In this document: one piece after another, positions 34,453 through 43,026 of the stretch
Numbering within the stretch: the first letter of the stretch is position 1
Layout of the letters: each line of letters opens with the position of its first letter
NCBI GenBank assembly: GCA_040877545.1
Contig: JBBDNN010000113.1
Coordinates: 1 to 45,326, forward strand
Direction of reading: 5' to 3'
Length of the DNA: 45,326 nucleotides
From: Gracilimonas sp040877545
GTDB taxonomy: Bacteria > Bacteroidota > Rhodothermia > Balneolales > Balneolaceae
Translations under genes and position numbers: made by a program
Notes under the pieces: model-generated
Databases searched by the model: none
Told to the model about the DNA's origin: nothing
Seen by the model: only the letters and a program-made list of their open reading frames with translations

Positions 34453-35935
34453 CGCCGATATCTAAACTAATTCCATCCGGGCTTCCATTTTGCAAACCAT
34501 TACTTGGCAAATCTAAATAAAAGAATGAAATCCCATTCTCAATATCACCCGAAGAGAAATCATTGCCGGAATAACTTCCATACGAGGAACCATTACTGCC
34601 GTTATATAAAGTTATAGTAACATCAGAAAGATCGGCGAATTCGGCATTCACCGCTATTTCAATAAATTCCCCTTCATCCGTTCCTTCATTGTCATAATGA
34701 AATTCATTTATCCACGCGCTGGTAGGCACTTCCCCATCATTATCACGAATTGTAATTTCCAGGGCATCGGCCTCGCCAATGGTTGCATTCTGAGGGCCAC
34801 CGGCATTTTCTAAAGCCAGCAAAATTAATTCAGGTTGTTCTTCAGCTTCATCATCAATTATGGAGAGTGTCACCGTTTGACGATCTAAAGATCCTGCAGG
34901 GAAATTTACCGTTTGTGAAGTAAAGGCTTGGAAGTCTTCTCCGGGTGTAGCTGTGCCTCCTGCATAAATAAGGTCAACAGTAGTGGCGGTATCAGGATTG
35001 GGATTTGAGATCGAAATTTGAACATCAAAGATTTGCTGCCCTTCATTAATAGAGAAAACCGTTCCAGAAAAGAAGACGTTAGTTTGGCTGATTTCCCCTT
35101 CAAAAAAAGCACGTTCTACCAAAGTAGGGTCTATAACAAAAGGATTGACTTTATTATCCTGGTGCGGCGCAATTGCACAGGTTCTGTCATATTCTCGCTG
35201 TGAAACGGAATCCTGACTATTCCAAAACCGAAAGAATTCTTTCTGTACCTCAAAGAAAAGCGGATCGGCATCATCCGCCTGATTTTTGTACATCGTGTAG
35301 AAATAAACCATTCCGCGGGCAATATCACCCTCTACACTTTCGCGGGGCTCCCAACTTGCAGCATAGGCGCTGTTGGGATGAGAGCTCCTGAATTCGCTGT
35401 ACTCATCAATAGAATCGGCGACAGCTGTTGGATGTGATTGGTCGTAACGCCACCAACCGGTGGTTTGGTCATCTGGGATTTCATAAAAAGGATGATTATT
35501 CCTTGAACTGTTGGCGCCTTCATAAGCCGGATGTAAATGATGCATATCAGAATGTGCCAGTGTTCCACTTGTTGCACCTTTACTTTGAGGCCAGGAATGC
35601 TCGGCATTTATATCAACAGCAACCGCCTGGGCCCGTGGATTATCCCCGTCCGGATCGATTGCTCCTTTGTAGCCGGTATAAATTCCCTCCACAAAACCAT
35701 CAATGTTGTCAATTTCACCATACATTCGTTCTCGCGCGGCATTATAGCTTAAAACGGTGGTGGTTTTATACTCAGCCACAAGGGCGTCTAAAAGTTCCTG
35801 TCCTACTAAATCAGGAAAAATCTGCGTTCCCTGTGCAGGGCAACTTTGAGCAAACACACCTGGGGAATTTAGAGCGGTAAAAATGAAAATGAAAACAGGT
35901 ATTCGAATGGCGAAAAGACGTAGCAATGGATACAT
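34412..35935 (-). CDS. Secreted endonuclease I, N-terminal half (frameshifted)
   Basis: The 507-residue frame starts with a signal peptide (about 1-29, IPVFIFIFTALNSPGVFAQS) and an endonuclease I domain (about 35-270). The catalytic region is AEHSWPQSKGATSGT followed by SDMHHLHPAYEGANSSRNNHPF, the His-Asn metal-finger type of secreted DNases. A Calx-beta-like domain (about 285-400, NEGQQIFDVQISISNPNP) and a lamin-tail-like unit (SAWINEFHYDNEGTDEGEFIEIAV, about 405-495) follow. The frame then ends abruptly in TGCGKL at exactly the place where the homologous second unit reads FISYGETFTAIDGPAQDYES. I infer a deletion of about 38 bases that fused FI to QDVESS out of frame. The nuclease part is intact and may still be made. 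Loss of the sorting domain would stop type IX export. Confidence 0.85.
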   Translation of the reverse strand: MYPLLRLFAIRIPVFIFIFTALNSPGVFAQSCPAQGTQIFPDLVGQELLDALVAEYKTTTVLSYNAARERMYGEIDNIDGFVEGIYTGYKGAIDPDGDNPRAQAVAVDINAEHSWPQSKGATSGTLAHSDMHHLHPAYEGANSSRNNHPFYEIPDDQTTGWWRYDQSHPTAVADSIDEYSEFRSSHPNSAYAASWEPRESVEGDIARGMVYFYTMYKNQADDADPLFFEVQKEFFRFWNSQDSVSQREYDRTCAIAPHQDNKVNPFVIDPTLVERAFFEGEISQTNVFFSGTVFSINEGQQIFDVQISISNPNPDTATTVDLIYAGGTATPGEDFQAFTSQTVNFPAGSLDRQTVTLSIIDDEAEEQPELILLALENAGGPQNATIGEADALEITIRDNDGEVPTSAWINEFHYDNEGTDEGEFIEIAVNAEFADLSDVTITLYNGSNGSSYGSYSGNDFSSGDIENGISFFYLDLPSNGLQNGSPDGISLDIGGDLIQFITGCGKL

Positions 35936-36217
35936 AAATTGGAATTTATTCAGGTTATTGAATGAAGTGGTGACGGTCCAATTTACGGTTGAACTGGTGG
36001 GAGCTTCCCGGGCCTTATTACTGGGAATTACACTGCCATAAATATAGCAGGGAATTGGAAGAAGTGATTAAATATTTACTGAGGCACCTATGTGGATATT
36101 CTTAAGCTAAAGAATTATGATTTATGGTTTTTGGAATATGAGTGGGTAACCGGATTAATTCCCCAATATCTGATGGGCTTTTATTTCGAGAGTAAAACAG
36201 CCAGAAATTGATTCGAC

Positions 36218-36889
36218 CTAATAATTATAATTTATCAAATCCTGAATATGCTCCATCTCATCCTTATTCACCAGGTGCCCCATTCCCGAGTAAATTTTCT
36301 TGGTAACTTTTGCGCCTAGATCCTGAAAAATAAGGGCTGTTTCATCCACCCGTTCTTTAGGAATATGGGGGTCTACATCACTGCAGCCCATAAAAACCGG
36401 AGTACCATTCATATCACCATTATAATTTTCGGCCTGAACTTCATCTCCTATCAAGCCACCACTCAGTGCTATCAACCCGGCATATTTTGCAGGGTGGCGG
36501 GCGGCAAACTCCGAGACAAGGCAAGCTCCCTGCGAAAAACCCAACAGGTATATTTTTTCTTTAGGAATTCCTTCTGATTCAAGCTCTGATATGATATCAT
36601 AAATTAGCTGGAGGCCTGATGAAAGTCCCGGCTCGTTTTGCTCAGTAGGGGCTAAAAATGAATATGGATACCAGGTATAACCTTCTGCCTGTGGTGCCCG
36701 GAATATTATTTTTTTATCCGATTCAAATTCTCTCGCCAGCTCCAGAATGCTTTCGGCGCTTGCACCACGTCCGTGAATCATTATCATGGCAGCTTCGGCT
36801 TCATCTGGGGACGCGCCGGCAGTAGCCACCTTTTGTGATTGATGCGGCCCTTCAAAATTTGTTCCTGATTTAACTCTGAATAAAGACAT
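36218..36889 (-). CDS. Alpha/beta-hydrolase, phospholipase/carboxylesterase (MhqD-like)
   Basis: The 223-residue product is a small serine esterase. The fold is marked by MIMIHGRGASAES (36-46, oxyanion region), the nucleophile Ser119 in GFSQGA, an acid Asp173 in GCSDVDPHIP, and His205 in GMGHLVNKDE. These match the phospholipase/carboxylesterase family, which includes Bacillus MhqD. It lies 124 bp after a ring-cleaving dioxygenase gene on the same strand. In Bacillus, MhqD and MhqO-type proteins are co-regulated in quinone and catechol detoxification, so I infer a role in dealing with aromatic compounds. No signal peptide is present. Confidence 0.87.
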   Translation of the reverse strand: MSLFRVKSGTNFEGPHQSQKVATAGASPDEAEAAMIMIHGRGASAESILELAREFESDKKIIFRAPQAEGYTWYPYSFLAPTEQNEPGLSSGLQLIYDIISELESEGIPKEKIYLLGFSQGACLVSEFAARHPAKYAGLIALSGGLIGDEVQAENYNGDMNGTPVFMGCSDVDPHIPKERVDETALIFQDLGAKVTKKIYSGMGHLVNKDEMEHIQDLINYNY

Positions 36890-37013
36890 ATTTGATTCTA
36901 TTTAATCCCCCGAAAACTAATTTTTATTATATGGCCTGCTTCATCTGGTAAAGCAAAACAAAATAAAACCATTAAGCTTTTATACATATATTCGTTAATG
37001 AATAAATAGCCTG

Positions 37014-37979
37014 TTATTCAGCGTAAATCTTATCCGTTTTACCAGAACTGACACCTGGTTTAATTTTCGGTAAAATTTGCTCTATTTGTTCTCTTTTTGG
37101 CTCCATCCATGGCGGCAATATGAGACTTTCCCCAAGTCTCTCAAAAGCTTCATCCACCGTATATCCGGGATCATCGGAAGCCATCTCGAAAAGCACACCC
37201 TCTGGTATGCGATAGTATACAGAATTAAACCAGTGGCGGTCGATTATATCGGTAGGATGTAATCCTTTTTCGATTACCCGCTCTTTGAGAGAACTCAATT
37301 CTTTCTTGTTTTCTGTACGGAAGGCGATATGATGCACAATGCCCCGGCCGGTTTTTCCGTATTCTTCCTCGGCTATTTCAATAATCAGCGAATGGCCAAT
37401 GGGAGCATCTGTTTGATATAGTGTGTGATTTTCATGCGATCCCACTTCTTTAAAGTCAAATAACTCACTAATAAGTGCTTCTACCTTTTCTTTTTTTGTC
37501 AATTTCATACGTGCCCCCCAAAATCCCTGGATGGTAAATTCAGCAGGCACCGGATAATGTAATTCCTTGATCGCAGGTTTAGCGTCACCTTCAAAAATTA
37601 TATCCAATTCAAGACCATCGGGATCTTTAAACCGCAGCGCTTTTCGTCCAAATACATTGGTGGATTTATAAGGAATTTCAAGATCATTTAAGCGAGATTC
37701 CCAATATTCAACGGCCTCTTTTGGTGCTTGCAAGCCAATATTTACCACTTCCCCGGTTCCAGGTTTTCCCTTTACCACATTAGGCCATGGGAAAAAAGTA
37801 AGGCTTGATCCGGGGCTTGCAGATTGATTGCCGTAAAATAAATGGTAGGTACCTGGATCATCCTGATTTACAGATTTTTTAACCAATCTCATACCTAAAA
37901 TTTGGGTGTAAAACTCCACATTAACCTGAGCATCTCCAGCCAACGCTGTAATATGATGGATTCCTTTATTATGTGTCAT
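37014..37979 (-). CDS. VOC-family ring-cleaving dioxygenase (MhqO-like)
   Basis: The 321-residue product has two vicinal-oxygen-chelate modules. The first starts KGIHHITALAGDAQVNVEFYTQILGMRLVKKSVNQDDPGTYHLFYG. The second includes GRGIVHHIAFRT. Metal ligands expected for this fold are His8 (GIHHI), a His in GIVHHIAF and the Glu in GVLFEMASDDPGY. The C-terminal FERLGESLILPPWMEPKREQIEQILP is characteristic of MhqO/LinE-like hydroquinone-type dioxygenases. Ring opening of a hydroquinone or catechol is the likely reaction; the natural substrate is not known. It is the upstream gene of the pair with the MhqD-like esterase. An 18-bp palindrome at 37993-38010, just upstream of the start codon, may be its operator. 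Confidence 0.88.
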   Translation of the reverse strand: MTHNKGIHHITALAGDAQVNVEFYTQILGMRLVKKSVNQDDPGTYHLFYGNQSASPGSSLTFFPWPNVVKGKPGTGEVVNIGLQAPKEAVEYWESRLNDLEIPYKSTNVFGRKALRFKDPDGLELDIIFEGDAKPAIKELHYPVPAEFTIQGFWGARMKLTKKEKVEALISELFDFKEVGSHENHTLYQTDAPIGHSLIIEIAEEEYGKTGRGIVHHIAFRTENKKELSSLKERVIEKGLHPTDIIDRHWFNSVYYRIPEGVLFEMASDDPGYTVDEAFERLGESLILPPWMEPKREQIEQILPKIKPGVSSGKTDKIYAE

Positions 37980-37992
37980 ATTTTTGATTTTA

Positions 37993-38010
37993 AATTGTCT
38001 TAAGCCAATT
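37993..38010. promoter_or_regulatory. Palindrome upstream of the dioxygenase gene
   Basis: AATTGTCTTAAGCCAATT is an 18-bp palindrome with one mismatched pair (37998 with 38005). It begins 14 bases upstream of the ATG of the minus-strand dioxygenase gene. Size and symmetry suit a dimeric repressor of MarR/MhqR type, which controls similar gene pairs in Bacillus. No such repressor gene is in the window. Confidence 0.4.
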
Positions 38011-38178
38011 CTTTCTCTTTCAATTCAACAAAACCAACTTCTGAATAGTTTAATGTTAAAGTAATTAATTCATGCTAGCAACAAAAACTAAATGTCGCCA
38101 TAAGGGAACGATAATTCTATGCCACATTTTATAATAAAGATGTAGTAAGTAGAGAAGCTAAACAGAGGGAGAGAGTCA

Positions 38179-38676
38179 ATGATGGACCAAATGACTACGG
38201 ATGCAACTTACCAGGCGTATATCCTATTAGATGTTACAATCGCTTTGGCTTTAGGCGGTGCGCTGGGCCTGGAAAGAGAGTGGAGAAAAAAGCCGGCCGG
38301 TTTACGCACTAATATGATTATTGCAGGTTCAGCTGCAATGTTAATTGCACTGGGCCGAGTAGTTATCCTCGACTTTCAGGAATTAATGGTGGCCCAGGGT
38401 TTCGGTGTTGACCCTATTCGTATGCTGCATGCTGTCATTGTTGGAGTGAGTTTTATTGGGGCAGGAACTATTTTAAAAAGCACAGAAGGTACTACAGTAA
38501 AATATCTTACCACAGCCGCTACTATTTTAATGGCTGCGGCTATTGGTATGAGCATCGGATTAAAGCAGTATATTTTAGGTATCGGTTCAACTTTTATTAT
38601 TATAGTTGTGAATTATCTATTTAGCCGATTAAACAAATACATCCATAAAATTTCCACTTACGAAGATCACGAATGA
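38179..38676 (+). CDS. MgtC/SapB-family membrane protein (short form)
   Basis: The 165-residue product has about four to five membrane segments. It carries the MgtC signature GGALGLEREWRKKPAGLRTNMIIAGSAAML (31-60) and SFIGAGTILKS (about 93-103) with TTAATILMAAAIGMSIG. It lacks the extra cytosolic domain of Salmonella MgtC, so it is the short SapB-like form. In pathogens MgtC affects magnesium homeostasis and ATP synthase; in this organism the role is unknown. ATG at 38179 and 38182 are both possible, with a purine-rich GGGAGAGAGTC upstream. The stop overlaps the start of the DinB-like gene in ATGA. Confidence 0.9.
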   Translation: MMDQMTTDATYQAYILLDVTIALALGGALGLEREWRKKPAGLRTNMIIAGSAAMLIALGRVVILDFQELMVAQGFGVDPIRMLHAVIVGVSFIGAGTILKSTEGTTVKYLTTAATILMAAAIGMSIGLKQYILGIGSTFIIIVVNYLFSRLNKYIHKISTYEDHE

Positions 38677-39164
38677 ATTCACGGATTAAAGATGTGCTCG
38701 ATTTAATAGACCCACCGACAGGATTTAAACCCTGGCACGGCGGGCCAACATTGATGGGTTGCCTGCGCGGAGTACATGCAAAACAAGCTGTATGGAAACC
38801 AGCACCTGAGCGGAATTCCATCTGGGACCTGGTACTTCATATGGCTTATTGGAAATATATCATCACCCAAAAATTAAATCCCGATTTACCTAAAGGATTT
38901 GAACGAAGCCCTGCGAATTTTCCCAGTGTTCCGGAAGATTATTCCGAAAACGACTGGAAGTCGGACAAAGCTCTTCTTAAGAAAACACATGATACTTTGG
39001 TGGAGGAAATAAAAGCTTTCCCAACCGAAAAACTGGATGAAATCTGCCCCACAAAAAAGGATTGGACCTACGCACAATTGATCTCGGGAATTGCCGCCCA
39101 CGATACTTACCACATTGGGCAGGTGCAGGTTTTGAAGAAATTATTTATTGAATTTAAAGCTTAA
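38673..39164 (+). CDS. DinB-family metal-dependent protein
   Basis: The 163-residue product is a DinB/YfiT-like four-helix bundle. The three metal-binding His residues are His56 (WDLVLHMAYW), His143 and His147 (ISGIAAHDTYHIGQ). Biochemically known relatives are thiol-dependent transferases or hydrolases, while many, including this one, have no known substrate. An internal EDYSENDWKSDKALLKKTHDTLVEEI is typical of the helical bundle. The start ATG overlaps the mgtC-like stop by four bases (ATGA), so the two should be co-translated. Confidence 0.88.
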   Translation: MNSRIKDVLDLIDPPTGFKPWHGGPTLMGCLRGVHAKQAVWKPAPERNSIWDLVLHMAYWKYIITQKLNPDLPKGFERSPANFPSVPEDYSENDWKSDKALLKKTHDTLVEEIKAFPTEKLDEICPTKKDWTYAQLISGIAAHDTYHIGQVQVLKKLFIEFKA

Positions 39165-39224
39165 GTGGATTTTAACAGAAGTTTTGACTAAGATTAGGAA
39201 CAATAATAAGATACGGAGGATAAA

Positions 39225-39686
39225 ATGGCAGCATCCAGAACGATGATATTTTTATTAACAGGTTTATTTGTCTTGTTATCTTGTAGCAATACCACCACCG
39301 TAGAGCCAGGCGACGACCTTGTAAATTCAGAAACAATAGATAATGATTTTGAATTAGGTGAGGAGTTTCAACTCGCTTTTGAAGAATCTTTTTATAATCA
39401 TGATGAGAAGATAGAAGTCCGGTTTACTGCTTTATTGGAAGAAAGCCGTTGCCCGGAGGATGTAATGTGCGTCTGGGCTGGAAATGCTAATATTCTTCTC
39501 CAAATGAAAATGAAAAGCGAATCTCATGAGGTACAATTAGATACCCATCAAAAACTTAATAAGAAGGAAATTGTTGAAGCTTTTTATATAAAGTTGATAA
39601 AGCTTGCTCCCTATCCTGAATCCATTGAATATCAAAATTCAGCAGAAGATTATACAGCCACTCTTATGGTGGAATTTTCTGATTAA
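39225..39686 (+). CDS. Small lipoprotein with RCP...CVWAG motif
   Basis: The 153-residue product has a hydrophobic signal with the lipobox VLLSC (Cys20) and so is a predicted lipoprotein. The mature domain carries ESRCPEDVMCVWAGNANI (73-90), a pattern with two Cys and a WAG that recurs in small lipoproteins of unknown function. The two Cys (76 and 82) could form a disulfide. The rest looks like a compact beta-sandwich (FTALLEES, LLQMKMKS, ATLMVEFSD). GGAGG eight bases before the start supports ATG at 39225. It stands alone. Confidence 0.8.
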   Translation: MAASRTMIFLLTGLFVLLSCSNTTTVEPGDDLVNSETIDNDFELGEEFQLAFEESFYNHDEKIEVRFTALLEESRCPEDVMCVWAGNANILLQMKMKSESHEVQLDTHQKLNKKEIVEAFYIKLIKLAPYPESIEYQNSAEDYTATLMVEFSD

Positions 39687-39819
39687 TTGCTGCAAAATGG
39701 GAACTATGATGTCTGGGGTACTTTAAATCTAAACGGGTTTATTCAATATTGAATCCAAATTCTTCCTATTTTCATCTCAAGGATTATTAATAATCTCTCC
39801 TAATGAATCCACTTATTGA

Positions 39820-41049
39820 ATGAATATTTACGCCATTATTATACTCGCAGCTATTGCTGTCGATTTTATTCTTGACCTCACCTCCAACTATCTCAATCTT
39901 AAATCTCTCTCCAAAAAACTACCGGAAGAATTTGAAGAGGTTTATGATGAAGAAACCTATGCCAAATCTCAGGAGTACACCAAAGTTCGCACCAGGTTCG
40001 GCTTTATCACCGGAATTTTTGACCTTGTCTTATTATTAGGGTTCTGGTTTTCGGGAGGATTTAATTGGCTCGATCAGATCGTGCGGGCCTGGGGTTACAG
40101 TGAGTTGGTAACTGGGTTAATGTATATTGGAATTTTACTGCTGGCGAAAACCATCATCACTCTTCCCTTCAGTATTTATTCCACCTTTGTGATTGAAGAA
40201 AAATTCGGTTTCAACAAAACAACCCCGAAAACTTTTGTTCTGGATATGGTAAAAGGTTTAGGACTTGGATTATTGATTGGAGCTCCACTTTTGGCGGGAA
40301 TTTTAGCCTTTTTCATGTATGCCGGAGACTGGGCCTGGCTGTATGCCTGGGGAGTTGTCACCGCTTTTACGCTGATTATGCAATATGTGGCCCCCACCTG
40401 GATAATGCCGCTGTTCAATAAATTCACCCCTCTTGAAGAAGGAGAACTTAGGGAGGCCATTGAAAACTATACTGAGAAGGTGAACTTCCCTTTGCAAGGC
40501 CTTTATGTAATCGATGGTTCCCGACGCTCCAGTAAATCGAATGCTTTTTTCACCGGTTTTGGCAAAAATAAACGTATAGCTTTATTTGATACGCTGATTG
40601 ATAAACATACGGTTCCTGAATTGGTAGCTGTACTGGCTCATGAAATTGGCCATTACAAAAAGAAGCACATCATCAAAGGAATGGTTACCAGCATCTTGCA
40701 AACCGGAGTATTGTTTTTCCTGTTGTCCATTTTCTTAAAAGCAGAAGGCTTATTCGATGCTTTTTATATGGAGCAGATGTCGGTGTACGCAGGGCTCATC
40801 TTCTTCGGAATGCTCTACGCACCTATTGAAATGATTTTGTCCATTTTCATGCAAATTCTTTCCCGAAAACACGAATTTGAAGCCGATGAATTTGCCGCCG
40901 AAACCACCGGCAAACCTGAGGATATGGTTTCAACACTCAAAAAACTCTCCAAAGATAATCTCTCTAACCTGACACCGCACTGGTTTTACGTGTTTCTGAA
41001 TTATTCCCACCCGCCGGTGTTGGAGCGGATTCGGGCAATAAAGAATTGA
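39820..41049 (+). CDS. M48 family metalloprotease, CAAX prenyl protease 1 (Ste24)-like
   Basis: The 409-residue polytopic membrane protease has the zinc motif HEIGH (His274, His278) and the third ligand Glu352 in HEFEADEFAAE. The N-terminal half has several membrane segments. The IEEKFGFNKTTPKTFVLDMVKG stretch is characteristic of Ste24-like enzymes, as is YVIDGSRRSSKSNAFFTGFGKNKRIALFDTLI before the active site. Bacterial members have no prenylated substrates known and probably take part in membrane protein quality control. Length and motif order match the family, and the C-terminus ends SHPPVLERIRAIKN as expected. Confidence 0.95.
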   Translation: MNIYAIIILAAIAVDFILDLTSNYLNLKSLSKKLPEEFEEVYDEETYAKSQEYTKVRTRFGFITGIFDLVLLLGFWFSGGFNWLDQIVRAWGYSELVTGLMYIGILLLAKTIITLPFSIYSTFVIEEKFGFNKTTPKTFVLDMVKGLGLGLLIGAPLLAGILAFFMYAGDWAWLYAWGVVTAFTLIMQYVAPTWIMPLFNKFTPLEEGELREAIENYTEKVNFPLQGLYVIDGSRRSSKSNAFFTGFGKNKRIALFDTLIDKHTVPELVAVLAHEIGHYKKKHIIKGMVTSILQTGVLFFLLSIFLKAEGLFDAFYMEQMSVYAGLIFFGMLYAPIEMILSIFMQILSRKHEFEADEFAAETTGKPEDMVSTLKKLSKDNLSNLTPHWFYVFLNYSHPPVLERIRAIKN

Positions 41050-41193
41050 GAAGATGGCTCATTCACACAAAAAATAGCACGGCAACACTCTGGAGTCAGG
41101 CTTTCGTTAATAAAATTGCTTAAATGGCTGCTATGAATTACTATTATACTTATGGAATGGGAAATCTTAGTATCAGATAAGGTGTATTAAAAC

Positions 41194-41212
41194 GTTCAAT
41201 TTCTAATTGAAC
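41194..41212. promoter_or_regulatory. Toxin-antitoxin operator palindrome
   Basis: GTTCAATT (41194-41201) and AATTGAAC (41205-41212) form a perfect inverted repeat around TCT, ending 16 bases before the antitoxin ATG. Position and symmetry fit the operator through which type II antitoxins repress their own operon. It could also form a hairpin in the mRNA leader. Confidence 0.6.
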
Positions 41213-41228
41213 AGCAAAGAAAACAGCT

Positions 41229-41411
41229 ATGGTTCAGATAATTAAAAAAACAGATGCCGCATCTTCGGCAAAAAAGAAGATTTCAAAAATAGAAAACCGC
41301 CCTGAAAAAATATTTGATGCAGATAAATTTTGTGGAATTATAAAATGGGATATTGATGCAGTGGAATATCAGAGAGAGATAAGAAAGGACCGGATTGAAC
41401 CTACTCGTTGA
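41229..41411 (+). CDS. Putative antitoxin of a VapBC-like pair
   Basis: The 60-residue product lies directly upstream of, and overlaps, a PIN-domain toxin gene. The N-terminal part is basic (MVQIIKKTDAASSAKKKISK). The C-terminal part has FDADKFCGIIKWDIDAVEYQREIRKDR, similar as I recall to short antitoxin-like proteins found next to PIN toxins in Bacteroidota (pattern F-D-A-x-K-x-C-G-x-I). I see no standard AbrB, Phd or RHH fold by eye. The function is inferred mostly from position, size, the overlap and the palindrome upstream. Confidence 0.7.
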   Translation: MVQIIKKTDAASSAKKKISKIENRPEKIFDADKFCGIIKWDIDAVEYQREIRKDRIEPTR

Positions 41412-41757
41412 TACAAATATTATAATATACCACGCAAATGGTGATCAACAACTCTCCAGACATCTTCACGGAAACCGCCTTTTTATTTCCGTGATTACTG
41501 AAATGGAAGTACTTTCTTTCAGTAAAATGGATAACATCGAAGAACAAAATCTAAAAAAATATTTGGAGTCGGTAACAATTATAGGATTATCTGAGCAAAT
41601 AAAAGATGAAGCTATCCGCTTAAGACGTAATAACTCCATTAAACTTTTGGATCCCATTATTGCAGCAACTTCCAACGAGTATGGACTGACGTTTTTTACT
41701 GCTGATTCTGATTTCAGAAAAATTGAAAATTTTAATTTTGCACTGTATGAACACTAA
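41395..41757 (+). CDS. PIN-domain toxin, VapC-like
   Basis: The 120-residue product is a PIN-domain ribonuclease. The acidic residues are all present: Asp6 (LLVDTNIIIY), Glu38 (SVITEMEVLSF), Asp86 (KLLDPIIAAT) and Asp104 with Asp106 (FFTADSDFRKI). VapC toxins of this kind cut tRNA or rRNA and stop translation until the antitoxin returns. The start is TTG at 41395, 17 bases inside the antitoxin gene. It is placed so that only two residues precede the LLVDTN strand. The overlap suggests tight coupling with the antitoxin. Confidence 0.9.
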   Translation: MNLLVDTNIIIYHANGDQQLSRHLHGNRLFISVITEMEVLSFSKMDNIEEQNLKKYLESVTIIGLSEQIKDEAIRLRRNNSIKLLDPIIAATSNEYGLTFFTADSDFRKIENFNFALYEH

Positions 41758-41787
41758 TCCAAAGTTTGCTCGGGTGCTGAAATTTTT

Positions 41788-42921
41788 ATGAAAAACCACC
41801 TCGAAACCATCGCTATCCATTCCGGAATGAAGCGTTCATCCGGAAAAAATTTATCTATAGTTCCACCCATTGAACCTTCTACAATTTTTGAACATCGGAA
41901 GGAAGGTCACCAGGAAAATGATTGGAACTACACCCGGCATTCAAATCCTAATCGAGGCCAGTTGGAGCAACTTTTAGCAGATTTGGAGGCGGGGGAAGCT
42001 TGCGCGGCTTTTTCATCAGGAGTGGCGGCAATTGGTGCTGTTCTCCAGGCGCTGCATTCTGGCAGCCATATCCTGTTTCCAGAGGATCTGTACCACGGAA
42101 CTCGTGTGCTGATGACCGAATTTGCTGATCGCTGGAACCTGACTTATGATTATGTGGATATGACTGACTCAGGTAATGTTGAAGCAGTAATCAAAGAAGA
42201 AACACACCTGGTTTGGGTAGAAACACCTTCCAATCCACTATTATTGATTTCGAGTGTGGAAGAAATAAGCCGGATAGCTCATCAGAATGATGTATTGGTA
42301 GCCGTGGATAATACCTGGCCCACACCATATAATATGCAGCCGCTAAATTTGGGCGCTGATCTTGTGGTTCATTCCACAACCAAATATTTGGGCGGGCATA
42401 GCGATCTTTTGGGAGGAGCGGTAATCAGCAAAAAAGACGCCGGAATTTTCGACCGGATTCGATCTATACAGCAAAATCAGGGGGCGGTACCTTCAGCCAA
42501 TGATTGCTGGATGATGTGCCGTAGTATCCGCAGTTTTCCATACCGGATGAGGGGACATAATGAAAATGCGGAGAAAGTAGCTGAGTTTTTGACGAATCAC
42601 CCTAAAATTAAAAATGTCTTTTATCCTGGATTAGAAACCCATCCCGGCCATACAATAGCCAAAGGTGAGATGAAAGGATTTGGAGGAATGGTTTCTTTTT
42701 TGGTGAATGGAGATGCAAAAGATGCATTGAATATTGTGGCCGGTTCAAATATTATTAAAAGAGCAACAAGCCTGGGCGGTGTAGAAAGTACATGGGAGCA
42801 CCGCAGATCAAGCGAGGGGGAGGGATCTAACACACCAGTAAATCTGATTCGATTCAGTGTTGGACTGGAACACCCGGATGATTTGATCGATGATTTAGAA
42901 AAGGCATTAAATCAAAGTTGA
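41788..42921 (+). CDS. Cys/Met-metabolism PLP enzyme (cystathionine gamma-synthase-like)
   Basis: The 377-residue cytosolic PLP enzyme belongs to the Cys/Met metabolism family (cystathionine gamma-synthase or -lyase, methionine gamma-lyase). The PLP lysine is Lys199 in HSTTKYLGGHSDLLGG. Other family motifs are NYTRHSNPNRGQLEQLLADLE (46-66), AFSSGVAAI, and VDNTWPTPYNMQPLNLGADLVVHS. The C-terminal SLGGVESTWEHRRSSEGEG and IRFSVGLEHPDDLIDDLEKAL are standard. The SLGGVES form is common to all three activities and by itself does not decide between them. No other sulfur-metabolism gene is close. The gene starts 30 bp after the toxin stop. Confidence 0.9.
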   Translation: MKNHLETIAIHSGMKRSSGKNLSIVPPIEPSTIFEHRKEGHQENDWNYTRHSNPNRGQLEQLLADLEAGEACAAFSSGVAAIGAVLQALHSGSHILFPEDLYHGTRVLMTEFADRWNLTYDYVDMTDSGNVEAVIKEETHLVWVETPSNPLLLISSVEEISRIAHQNDVLVAVDNTWPTPYNMQPLNLGADLVVHSTTKYLGGHSDLLGGAVISKKDAGIFDRIRSIQQNQGAVPSANDCWMMCRSIRSFPYRMRGHNENAEKVAEFLTNHPKIKNVFYPGLETHPGHTIAKGEMKGFGGMVSFLVNGDAKDALNIVAGSNIIKRATSLGGVESTWEHRRSSEGEGSNTPVNLIRFSVGLEHPDDLIDDLEKALNQS

Positions 42922-43026
42922 TCATGAATATTGTTAATTGATGTGAATTTATTTTTTGAAGCGAATAAATGGTGAAGGCCATGGTTAAGTTATTAGTAAA
43001 AGATTTCTAATCGTCAATTTCACTCA

